Shown here in pieces: positions 10,962-21,226 of a DNA stretch of 64,000 nucleotides. The translations under genes and the position numbers were made by a program. Within the stretch, counting starts at the first letter, position 1. Each line of letters opens with the position of its first letter. Source of the DNA: Perkinsus olseni (lineage: Eukaryota; Perkinsozoa; Perkinsida); the NCBI GenBank assembly GCA_013115125.1, contig JABANN010000111.1:1-64000 (forward strand), given 5' to 3'. The notes below the pieces were generated by a model. It was not told the origin of the DNA. It ran no database searches and saw nothing but the letters and a program-made list of their open reading frames with translations.

Positions 10962-11680
10962 TGATGATTTTCGTCTCAACTTTGCTCTTCGCCGCTCAAC
11001 TCCTGGTCATCACTATGGCTAAGGATGTCGGCAGGTTCGTTAACGTCACTGGTGTTCATAAGATGACCTTCGATGTGAACGAGGGTGAGACTAAGCTTAA
11101 TCTCATATCACGTTTCCCCCCCTCCACCCGGATCCCCAGAAGGTACGCTGCCCCTCTATTGGAGTAATTTCTTCGGGCCTTACTCCCTCTCGAAAGGTTG
11201 GAGATAGCACCGACACCTACACCTTCGACCTTGGGAATAACTCCCATATCTCCTACTTGACTATCGCAGCGCATTTAAAACAGGCTGGCGTGGCTGACGA
11301 TCCGTTCGCTGGTATCCAGACCGGAGACTTGACCACGGGTTGACCACCGCCTGTCTGAGGGTGTCTTCGAGAGCGACGAGGCTATACACCCGTTTATCAA
11401 GTTCACTTATGACATAGGTTCGGATGGCACTGTGGGTATACAGGCTATGTGTAATGGAGTAAGTACTCCCCGCTTCTCCCTCGACCTATCCCGACGTGAT
11501 AGTGGCCAAGCCTACCTCTACTACCCCGTGGAGTCCAGCGATGCTCAGAGTCAGCTCCTGAGCGCGGTCGAGGACACCTGCCCGACGACCGATGGCTTGC
11601 CGGTCACCGGCCTGTCCCAGCCTGGGACTCCCAGGTGGTTTTTGCAACAGAGGATACGATCTACGTAGAGTTCAGAGGAG
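10962..11680 (+). pseudogene. Secreted-family copy 3, decayed
   Basis: ATGATG at 10962 begins MMIFVSTLLFAAQLLVITMA, then KDVGRFVNVTGVHKMTFDVNE, closest to copy 4. Frame is lost after the PP-rich segment near 11130-11165. The conserved TYTSGDSF block is missing (a deletion near 11335, after GDLTT), but later blocks survive (GTVGIQAMCNG near 11427, DLSRRDSGQAYLYY near 11490). The downstream flank also resembles that of copy 4 (about 11775-11915 versus 14970-15100), so the duplication included flanking DNA. Confidence 0.75.
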
Positions 11681-12480
11681 CTCGAGCGGCCCTCACAAGG
11701 ACAGTAGTCCAGGCCCTCCTTAGTTAATAACAGCTTCTTCGACTTCGCTGACAACATGAACTCATTTTTTTGTTTACTGTAATATCCCACGGGAGAGTGC
11801 GTTTCTGCCGTCGGAGACAACAGGTCGTCCGATCACGGCCATCCTCCACAGCCAAATCTGAGCCAGGCCAGGCTCTCCTAGAGTTGACAGATGGCCACAG
11901 CTTTTTCTTACGGTACATATTCATCACTTCCTGCTTTTTTATTGTCAATCAGCGGGACAGTTCTCGGGTGGACGGGCAGCAGCAAGGTGGGTCATATTCT
12001 TGGAGGCCGATTAATCACCGTGGCAGCGGCAGCAGTCTCCATTGCTGAGTTATCGGTAGCCATCATATTGATAACAACAACTCCGGATGGCTCGTGAACA
12101 GATACCATGTGTGCTTTCGGGACGACGGCGACGACCGAACATATCGGCCATGCATCATCTGGTTGAACGTGATCTCAGAGCGGATACACCTCAGTTTGCT
12201 CCATGGGGGAAAAGTTAACAAACTGAAGCCGGTGTATCCTGGGGAACGTTGATGACATCACAGCCTAATGACGAATATCGGGAACGTGAAGGGCGTTCGA
12301 CAGATATATATTGCGCACCTCCGCTGAGGCAAGCGCCTCTCCATGAGGTTTACAGCTGGCGGCACGAGATCACGAGATCCCTGCTCGTACTGATAGCATG
12401 TCCCACAGAGGAGAGTCCTCGGTAAGGTGGAGAAGCCGACTTCGTGCCGTACAGCTATGACACGACGATCAGCCTGTCCG
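11681..12480. other. Duplicated flank and spacer
   Basis: About 11775-11915 is homologous to about 14970-15100, downstream of copy 4. No gene seen in the rest. Confidence 0.5.
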
Positions 12481-13000
12481 CATGAACGCGGCCTGCTCTA
12501 GGTAGAATGTGGGATAAGGCTGCAGGTCATCTCCTTGAATGGGCGAACGAGGCGGGTTTGAGCTGGGAACCTGAGAAGTCCAAGCCTCTTATTTCCCGAA
12601 CCATAAGACAAGACATCAACCTGCAGAATCTCCGTATCCCGGTCGTGGGACGAGGCTCTCTAGTGCCCGTAGATGACCATGAATCTGGCTGTTCGTGCAT
12701 CAGGCGCGAGCTTGGCAGAGCTCATGGAGGGTGCACCGGCTTAGATGCCCCGTGACTCACGGGTCGTGAGGCTTTGGTTGAGTGACCCCACTGGGGTCGA
12801 TGGCGAATGCACAGGAGCTCTGCTCGGGGGCGCAGTTTTTCTTAGGTGAGGTGAATCCGGCTACGGTGGACCCCGTGCACAGCAAGGCAGTCGTGAGCCT
12901 CTGGGTGTGTGGGAAACTGCTGTACGCCACACTGTCGCACAACTTGCCCCTTGAAGGGGCATTATGGCTCGCAACATAGGGGACAGTCGGCTCCAACGGT
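12481..13000 (+). mobile_element. Non-LTR retrotransposon (LINE) reverse transcriptase fragment
   Basis: A frame at 12507-12690 reads HLLEWANEAGLSWEPEKSKP, then RIPVVGRG. This fits the region after the catalytic box of LINE reverse transcriptases (W...GL...PEKS). The following 300 bases are open in short stretches with a weak resemblance to an RNase H region. No 5' part, tail or target duplication was found, so this is a relic. Confidence 0.45.
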
Positions 13001-13823
13001 GATCTGATGCCCTTACATCTCACGTAGTACGTGAGTGAAACTCGGCCAACACGGGAGTGTGGGATTGGCATCACTCTGTGTGATAGCTGTGGCCGAAGCG
13101 GCTACTAACTTCGCACAGAGAGATGTATGTGTGCGGGGATTGATTACGCTTAGCGGCTGTGCTAAGACGTCTCACCGCTTGCACACATCTCCCGGGCTGG
13201 GAGGGAAGAGTTCATCTTTCACACCAATAGATATACCGCAGCTCTTGTGGGAGCCACAGTGACCACTATGCGTAGCCTGCTATTATTGTTCGAGTTGAAG
13301 CAGTGAATCCTATCCGTGCGTTCGGCATCTGCACGTAAATATCTTATGTGCTGCGCGTAGAGCGTGTGCGTACATTGTGTAGCGTGCGCACTCCCTTTGT
13401 CCCCGTATTGCACTGACGTAACACTACGCGTACTTACAATGAAAGTAACCAAAATGTGACGCTAGCCATGATGTACACTGTGCGTAAGGGATGATGTACG
13501 CCTACGTGTCACGTAGGCTGTACGCCCGGTAGTTTCGGCCGCTTGTGCGGGTTTGTGCGGATTTCACCCATTTGTAGCGTTTTACGTACGGTACGTAAGT
13601 TGATCGACGCTTTAACGGCTGGATGACTCGGATACGAGTGAGTTTCCGGGGAGTTCCTCTTTTTTATTTCATCAGACTGGGATTAGGTCGTGAGATTGAT
13701 TTGATTTGATCGTGGTGATTCGCTGGTGAGTAACCCAATGACTCATAGGCTTGACCAAGAAGATGCCTTATTCGTGATGGCCCACTTGCAGAGGCGTAGT
13801 CTTACGTGAGCTTCAATTTTCCA
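13001..13823. other. Spacer with upstream region of secreted-family copy 4
   Basis: No gene seen. Several short palindromic stretches (TACGTA-type) occur near 13480-13600. The final 30 bases share the conserved upstream block of copy 2. Confidence 0.45.
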
Positions 13824-14627
13824 ATGATGAACTTCGTCTCAACTTGGCTTATCCCCGCTCAACTTCTGGTCGCCACTACGGCTCAGGATGTCGGCAGGTT
13901 CGTCCACGTAACTGGTGTTCATAAGATGACCTTCGATGTGAACGAGGAGGGTGAGGCTGAGCTTCTCCTCATGTCACGTTTCCCCCCTCCACCCGGATCC
14001 CCAAAAGGTAAACAGCTCCGCATTTTGGCTAATCGCTTCGGGCCTTACTCTCTCTTGAAGGTTGGAGATAGCACCCACACCTACGACCTTGCGAATCGCT
14101 CCCGTACCTTCTATTTGACTATCGCAGCGCATTTGAGAGAGGCTGACGCGGCGAGGGCTCACGAGCCTCTGGCTGGTATCCAGACTGGAGACTTGACCAC
14201 CTTGACTTACACCAGCGGTGACAGTTTCACCACCGAGTTCCGTAACGAGACGATCAAGTTCATGAGGGTTGCTCACAGCTTCACTCCGGGTGTTTTCGAA
14301 TACGCCGAGTCCGCGGCTCCCTACTTGAAGCTCACTTACCTGATACGTGCCGACGGTATTGTTGGTATACAGGCTAGTTGTAACAGGCGTCGTACATCTC
14401 AAGTGCCCTTCAAGCTCTCTCGACGCGACAAGGGTGTACAGTACCTTCATTATGATTTGGAGTCTGCTGGTAGGGGTACCGTGGATCAACTTCTTTATAT
14501 GGTGAACATCGTCTGCCCACGCACATACTTGCTTCACGACGATTTATCACGTGTGGTCTTTGCCACGTCTGATACGATCTATGTGGCACTTGGAGGGTCT
14601 CGACTGGCTCTCACCAGAACCAAGTAA
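13824..14627 (+). CDS. Secreted protein of the same family, copy 4 (intact)
   Basis: About 267 residues, single exon. The ATGATG at 13824 opens a signal peptide (MMNFVSTWLIPAQLLVATTA). The first third (QDVGRFVHVTGVHKMTFDVN) matches decayed copy 3, whereas from about base 14144 to the stop the nucleotide sequence is almost identical to copy 2 with only a handful of differences. This mosaic points to gene conversion or a recent partial duplication. Function unknown; probably exported. Confidence 0.82.
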   Translation: MMNFVSTWLIPAQLLVATTAQDVGRFVHVTGVHKMTFDVNEEGEAELLLMSRFPPPPGSPKGKQLRILANRFGPYSLLKVGDSTHTYDLANRSRTFYLTIAAHLREADAARAHEPLAGIQTGDLTTLTYTSGDSFTTEFRNETIKFMRVAHSFTPGVFEYAESAAPYLKLTYLIRADGIVGIQASCNRRRTSQVPFKLSRRDKGVQYLHYDLESAGRGTVDQLLYMVNIVCPRTYLLHDDLSRVVFATSDTIYVALGGSRLALTRTK

Positions 14628-16765
14628 CCCTCGGTTCGCCATTTCCAGGCAATAAATGCCTCGGTATCATTAGCCTCTGCCCGACATGGAAGGGCTGTAG
14701 GACTACGAACAAGACACTATCATGATGCTAGTATCATCCGGACTTCTCAAATGTTCCCGTTTCCATTTTCCCTTTTTCTCACGGCACATTGTTCTGGCCT
14801 TGCATGATGAACCCCCGTCTCGGGTGCTGCTGGAGTGTGATTTTTCTCATTATTCGTTACTTAGCCCCTGCGTGGACTTGCATCTTCCGGGCATTCCCCT
14901 GTTTACGGGCGCAGTCACATGGAGAGCTTCGCTAACATCATCAACTCGTTCAATACGATTCATTCGTCTCGGTACTGTAATATCCCTCGAGAGGTTGCGT
15001 TCCTGATTCCTTCGTCGTCCGATCATGGCCATCGTCCGCAGCCGAGTCTGAGCCAGCCTCGTCTCGAGCTCGGAGTTGACAGATTTCTGCAGCTTTTTTA
15101 ATGTTTTTTCAAGTTCACAGTCCGGGCTCAGACTGCTAATTCTTGCATGCTTAGCGAAGGTCCACTGGAAGTCGTTGTAGGACTCCTGTTGGACCCCGCA
15201 CTATTCAGGGGTTAATAATCTGATGGGTGACAATATAGTAATGGAAGCTGCTGTTGCTGCGACGGTCATTGGTCGAGCTTCGAAGCTATGAGTCACCTTG
15301 TCGCCTCCCTGCGAACTCTCCTGTTGATTGACAGATAGAACAGGACGAGATGATGGCAAGGTTTGCCCTGGCCCTTAGCCCGAAAATTTCAGCAGGGACA
15401 TTTTCGGAAATTTTCCGAAAATTTCCGCCGGAATAAAAAATTCCACGAATTTTCTAAAATGGCCCTAAATGTCCCTAGAATTTATTGAAGGTTAACTTGT
15501 TAAACTAGGTTAAATACCGATACGGATGGTCGCGTCGCTCCGCCATCGTAGTAGTTGGTGGCGTAGGCATGAAACCGTGAGGCGAGCGAGCTCCGACTAC
15601 GTCCCACCTGCGTGACCCAGTTAAGGCTAGACGGCGATGATTAATTTTCTCCCCATCCCACCACTCCCGGGAGCAAGTACCGAAAAGGGTGTAGACACGC
15701 ACTGTCGGCAGACTCAGGCTTTGGGTCGCCAAGTGTCTTGCCCTCGTCGGTGCTTCACGGGCCGGTTCGTACCGAACCGACCTACCAGACCCACGCGACC
15801 AGGAGCGGGATATTTAACCAGCGGGGTGTGTGGTGCGACAAATTAGGGCGTCCTAAGTGTGAGCATTGTCCTGCGCTACATCAACACACTCCCGAGGTAC
15901 TCCAAGATTGGGAGTCCAACTGGTAGAGTCTACGGTAGACTGTCTACCAGTAGACCAGGTGAGCGCCCAGGTCCGGGAAAAGGGAGTCTACCAGGTACTA
16001 CCTGGTTCACTATGAGCCCAATCTACTTATGTTGTGTTCTACAACAACACCTACTGCAACGAGATAGTGCACCGCTAGTGCGATAGTGTACTCACGTTTT
16101 TCGAGCCTGTGTAGCGCAGGTGGGTAATGCTGCTGGTGCATCAGAACTATCGCCTCTGGAAAGTGGTAATTCCCTGGCGAACCAGCGAACAGCACCCACG
16201 CCCGTGCGGAACAGGATCAATATTATTCCTGTATTCCATGCGGTCTTTTCGAATCGTGCTGACTCCTGGAGTCACTTGTGCTGACTCGAGGAGTCAACAC
16301 AATTCATTCTGGCTGTCAGTCTGACGTATTCAGCCCCACTCTCGTCACCTTGCAGTCGTCTCTCCTCCGTTCTAACTTCGTAACGCGACATAGGGAGTCG
16401 AGAGGGCAAGCTAAGATAGGCCGCGCGCAGGCTAGGCGCGAATGCGGGTCGCTAGCCAATATAGCTAATCTGTCTACTTCATCTACTGCGCACGACGTCA
16501 CGCTGTCTCGATGTCAACGATTCCACCACACACCTACACGGCGTAGGTGATCGCGAATGGATTGGGGTCTGATCATCAGGTGTAGGCGGCACCCTCGCAG
16601 TTCATTCGTCACTGCACTCGGGTGCATTCCTCGTAGGATTTCCTCGTGACGCCTATGAACTTTAGTTGCTCGGAATTTCTCCAGAGTCCGCTCCTCCTAA
16701 GCCTGCCAGCTACAAGGGTCTTCTCGAATCATATCCAACATTAGGCCAGTTTGTCCCGCGCATCT
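14628..16765. other. No recognisable gene; palindrome-rich AT tract
   Basis: Contains the downstream flank shared with copy 3 (about 14970-15100) and a tract at 15385-15480 built from degenerate GGAAATTTTCC-type palindromes. Near 15900-15965 there are repeated short GTAGAC/GTCTAC words. No coding chain could be supported. Confidence 0.45.
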
Positions 16766-17865
16766 ATGATTTCCAAGCCTAAGCCTCCTGTTGTCTTCGG
16801 CTTACTTGTCCTTCTAGTCGAGTCTTGCGGAGAAAAGCTTGTTAGGATGACTATATCCCCTCAGAAGACTACAGCCAGTGAGATTTGGGCTGAACTCCTG
16901 GCTAGCCTTAAGGTCGACGGTCAAGACATCACCGTCGTGGTGGACACCGGAACTCCCTACACTTTCTTCGTAGAGAGGCAATGGTACGAGAGGACTCATG
17001 CAGGAGGCTGCGCCAAACTCAAGTTCAAGTGCTATGATTGTAATCCATCGTCTTGCCACGAGGGCCCCACCGAGACGCGCGAATTCTTGGATGGTACGCA
17101 AGTGACGGTCTTCCAACATTCCGGTACAGTTGACTTCGGCACCGCTAATGCGGACGGCATCGATTTCGGGCTGGTTGTCGGCTGTAACCGACGCCCTTTC
17201 GCCGCCCTCGGACTGTCGCCCCCGTGCGCTAAACCCAAGCCATATGTCCCTCTTATGTATCAGCTGCTAGCCAAGCCCGAGAGTCAACGGATTATTGAAA
17301 AAAATGTCTTCTCGGTGTACCTCAATATGCCAAACCCCCCAGTGGTGAGCTCATACTGGGTGGCGAAGACAAGAGCAAATATACCGGTGCTCTGAGATAT
17401 GTGAAAGTTGTGAACAAGGAGGAGCAGTCTATTATGGTTACGGACTTGGGCATCGGTGATGCCTCTAAAAACCGTATCAAAGGTTCACAAGCGGGCTATT
17501 TAGACACGGGATCTAGTGTCATCGGGATATCCGACAAGCTCGAAACGCCAGTTCTCCAGTTGCTTCGGACTACCGGCAAGAAGCCTGTAAGTATCACAAA
17601 GGCCGCTGGTTTCTACGGCCTCGCCTGTGGAGACATCGAAAACTTACCTTCGATAATCTTCTTCATGGAGGAAGACTCCGTGCTCCCTGAGAAGGTGCCG
17701 CTCGAGATACAGCCTGCCAGCTACGTGATTGCAGAATCGGAGTCCTCCTGCATCCTGGCTATCGATTTCGCTGAAACGTGGCTTCTGGGGTTGCCCACAC
17801 TTATTGGTAACTACTATCTATACGATTGGGATAAATCTCGCATTGGTGTTGCCAAGGTGAAATGA
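16766..17865 (+). CDS. Pepsin-type (A1) aspartic protease, with one frame break
   Basis: The ATG at 16766 starts a signal peptide (MISKPKPPVVFGLLVLLVES), so it is probably secreted or vacuolar. The two catalytic motifs expected of a bilobed pepsin are present: VVVDTGTPYTFF near residue 60, with T where S is usual after DTG, and GYLDTGSSVIGI in the second lobe. Between them the classical GELILGGEDKSKYTGALRYV element is readable, but in a frame shifted from the first part. The shift falls at a run of six C near 17334-17339; seven C would keep one frame. This may be an assembly slip, a real mutation or, least likely, programmed shifting. The stop follows V(A)KVK at 17863-17865. A host protease, not a retroviral one. 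Confidence 0.75.
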
Positions 17866-20134
17866 TGCTATTCTTCTAGGCGAAGCCCGGGTCGTAGAGT
17901 TATGTAGAGCTATCATGATGAGTTTTTTTATAACTCTTCAAAAAGGACTTTGCCATAGTCCTTCCTCTGAGAGGAATCCTCTCAGGCTCACTCGATGATA
18001 ACTTGTATCATTTTGTTGAGAACGACGGCTGTTGAGGCTTGATTCGTCGCGATTCCCCCGATTTACGCTGTTCGAAATATTTGTTTGAGTTCAACGGGAG
18101 GAAATAGTAGTGTTCGTCAATGTTATTCTGTCCCAAGTTTCAGGCTGCAAGCCCGCGTGCAATCCACGGAGCCCTTTCATACAAGTTTCAGCGGGGCAAT
18201 AGATGACGTGCAGACGCTAGTGCGTTGAATATGATCGTGAGTCGACCCAGGACAAAAGGAGATGTTACATCTCAGATCAGGGTTGTCGATAAAGAGAGAT
18301 ATTTTGGATGCATCTGCAGAAAGTCCTGAAGAAATTCCCGCAGGAACTTCCTGTCGGGAAAGTGTCCCGCCTGCGCTGGGACAAAACTCATAAATTCTTT
18401 CAGATCGTGGTGGGATTCTCTGCACTCCGTTTGGCGCTGTCTGGCGAGGCCTGTTAGGTGTTATAACTCCATAACTTCTGGTCTTATGTCCTCATGCCTG
18501 TCGAAGGAGACCGTTCATGGTGGCTGTTCGCTGATGGCTTCGTTCACTTTCATAAGCCCCGAGGACTGGTGAGAGAAGGGTGCTAAAACGATGATTGCTT
18601 TGTGTCCCGAGTTTCCTCCTCCCTGTGATTTGCCTGTGTCGGTGGTGTCCTAGGCTAAGGTGAGCTTTAGTATTTCTATAACTGCTAAGTAATCACAAAT
18701 GGCATCTAGTTCCCCCGAAGCCCTCGGCTCATTGTGATGGACGTAATTAAAACTCTTCCATGTGAGATTTGAAGTGCAAATTTTGAACACTTGGATGACT
18801 CCTCGGTGAGGAAAACTCCCCGCGGAGAGACTCCATGAGGGGGTGTCTGAGAATCTTTCCGCGGAAACTTTCGCAGAAAGTTCTCAGGAAAAACTTCCTA
18901 ATTTTTCCGGGCGCCCTATTTTTTCGGAAAGTTTCCTGAAGAGACTTTTCGACAGTGAGGAAAATTCAACGCAGGAGACCTGCCTCATCATCGTGCACAG
19001 TTACTTGAAGCGTGAGATAGGTTCCATCGACTCAACATGTCACGTCAAGACCTGTGAAATTAGAGAGGGAACATACTATGTTCAACATAGCCATCCGTTT
19101 GGTCTGGTCTGCACACTGGAGTTGCACAATCCATAACCACAATCTGAGGACATATGATATGTCACCTATCGCAAATTTAGAAATTTGTATCCCCATGGAG
19201 AACTTTTCCGCCCAAACCAGAATATTCACTAATTCGCAACCCTCGTAGAAGCGTTGCGGAATGTCTTCTTTGGAACACTGAAAAGTTTCTTTTCGCGAGA
19301 CCTCTGAATGCCCAGAGGCGCAGGCTTCGTTGTGCTGAGAACTCCATTATCATGGTGATCATCACCAGTGGACTCTTGCACCGTCGAAGTCCGACCAGCG
19401 GCATTCGAACCTCCATAACCGGCTCAACCCCGTTGAAGATGAGAGCACCGTCAGGTTCAAGGTTGATGTTACGTAGGTCTAGTCGCAGCGGTCTGAGATG
19501 TATCACGATATTCCCTCGACCGAGTATAGGTATCAGTCCCTGTCCTGGACCGTTTATAGGAGGTTCTCAGAGTTCGACTCGTTAATGATGGAAGTAAGGT
19601 GCGCTAACTCGTGGGAAAGCTAGATTGACTCCAGAAGTCTGTCGACGACTTGAGAGCTTGGGTCATGGCGGCGGTCATCTCTTGCCGCTTCCCAGCGTTG
19701 CTGGCTTGATGTGAGCGTCTCCATGACCCAAGTTGGTGGCTCGCAGCCACCTCAGGGTCGGATAGATTCTATCGTTGTGACCTAGAAGTTGTGAGAATTG
19801 TGGTAGACCACTACTGGTTGTAGAACGTAACATAAGTAGATTGAGCTCACACAGTGAACGGAAGAAAGTTAGATAGACTTCGGAGCAGTCGAGAGAAATA
19901 GAGAGTTGACGATGGGACACTAGTATGAAGCTAGTGAACCCGCACTTCCATTGTGCTATGTGGCTGTTCACTGCTGCGCGGCTACAGCACTTCCATGCTG
20001 CTTCAGCTGACGGGATGCGGGCTTGCCTTCCTCCCGCCTCTCTCTTCAAAGACATTTGTCAAGGCACCAATGGCAAGCTCTGATACTATAAGTGAACTAG
20101 TATCCCTCACACATCTCGTTGACGGCAATTTCAG
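17866..20134. other. No recognisable gene; palindrome-rich tracts
   Basis: Stretches near 18300-18380 and 18790-18960 are rich in GGAAA/TTTCC palindromic words (for example TTTCCGCGGAAA), resembling those at 15.4 kb. Short frames only. Confidence 0.45.
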
Positions 20135-20438
20135 GGACTCGAACTCATGCCCTTCACGCACTGCTACGTCGACTCATCCAACGGCCAGACACTCGATCGA
20201 GCCTACCACTACTCAGGTCGAATCTGAAAGACGCTACTCCACCGTCTGCCGTGAGTGATCTCTCATCTCGATTAGATTCATCGAGTTTGGAAAGCACACT
20301 GACGTTGCCTACACGTCGCCGCTGCAGCTGAAAATAGCCGATGACGCTGGAGATGAACAGGCTAAGCTAGATGACCCCAGGCGAGATTCAGCATACACGA
20401 GGGAAACGCTCACGCAGTATGCTCAGATTCGCTGTTAG
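20135..20438 (+). CDS. Unrecognised gene, two candidate exons
   Basis: Exon 20135-20216 reads GLELMPFTHCYVDSSNGQTL, then DRAYHYS, with AG before and GT after. A second exon from about 20276 reads FIEFGKHTDVAYTSPLQLKI, then ADDAGDEQAKLDDPRR and so on, to TAG at 20436-20438. Residue composition and splice borders look genuine, but I do not recognise the protein and cannot place its start. Confidence 0.35.
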
Positions 20439-21226
20439 TGGCATGCAAGTGAACTCTACACAAACTATTATTATCGCTGCTCACGAAGTAGGTGATGGCT
20501 CGCGAAGCCTCCTAAGGACGCTCTTCTCCGATAATAGCGAATAGCTAATAAAGGACCACTCTGATCTGATTGATTCCGCGCATTTCGTTCGACAAATCGC
20601 CGTCGGGACGGTGTGGTAACCACACCATCGGGCTGATCCATCAGCCTGATGGATACGTACCGTACATTGACCAGATCATCATCACTGCTGACTCTCCAGG
20701 GTGGGCCCGGGATATTCCTGAGCTTCAGAGGCAACTATTCGCAGTACGCTCAGTCATCCAAGCCTTGGATTCCAAGGTTGCTTATCGGAATTGTGGAATT
20801 TCGATCAACGGAACCCAGTCGACTTGACGTCGTGGGAAACAACTCTATAACGCGGATGGCTCGAGTGCAGAATCTATGTGTGCTTGCCACGAGGACGACC
20901 AGACTGTCTGGTCCAGACATATCGGTCGTGAATCATCCGACTGGGTGGTGTCTCAGTTCACACCACGAGAGAAGAGAAAGCTGGAGCCGGTCTATCGGAT
21001 AGACCGGCTCCAGCTTGAGGATCCGTTGAGGATAGATTCTATCCTCGACGCTGACGGCATCACAGCCAACCGGTAAGTGTTACTCACGTGAAGGGCACTC
21101 GGCGCGTGTATTGCGTTACTATTCAAGACGTATCACGCAAGCACCTCTCGATGAGCAGTGAAACTCAGTATGAGTAACAATAATGGTCAAGTTGGTGGAG
21201 CCCTGCAGCAGTCAAACACCCATCGG
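20439..21226. other. Spacer downstream of SLY1 with a perfect palindrome
   Basis: Open frames exist on the plus strand (for example about 20840-21070), without family recognition. Contains the palindrome at 20978-21016. Confidence 0.4.
20978..21016. repeat. Perfect inverted repeat: 19-bp arms, 1-nt spacer
   Basis: Arms AAGCTGGAGCCGGTCTATC and its exact reverse complement, separated by one G. It lies about 200 bases past the SLY1 stop codon. Confidence 0.95.

Noticed and set aside
16766-17865. Retroelement protease
   Set aside because: Two DTG motifs in a bilobed pepsin arrangement plus a signal peptide identify a cellular A1 protease.
19395-19420. TTCGAA-containing segment (GGAGGTTCGAATGCC, minus strand) as tRNA remnant
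   Set aside because: No D arm, no pairing T stem and no gene context to make it an intron.
20130-20200. B-box-like sequence (GAGTTCGAGTCCCTG on the minus strand) as another intronic tRNA remnant
   Set aside because: It lies inside a good plus-strand exon candidate (GLELMPFTHCYVDSSNGQTL) with proper splice borders; the resemblance is best explained by chance.
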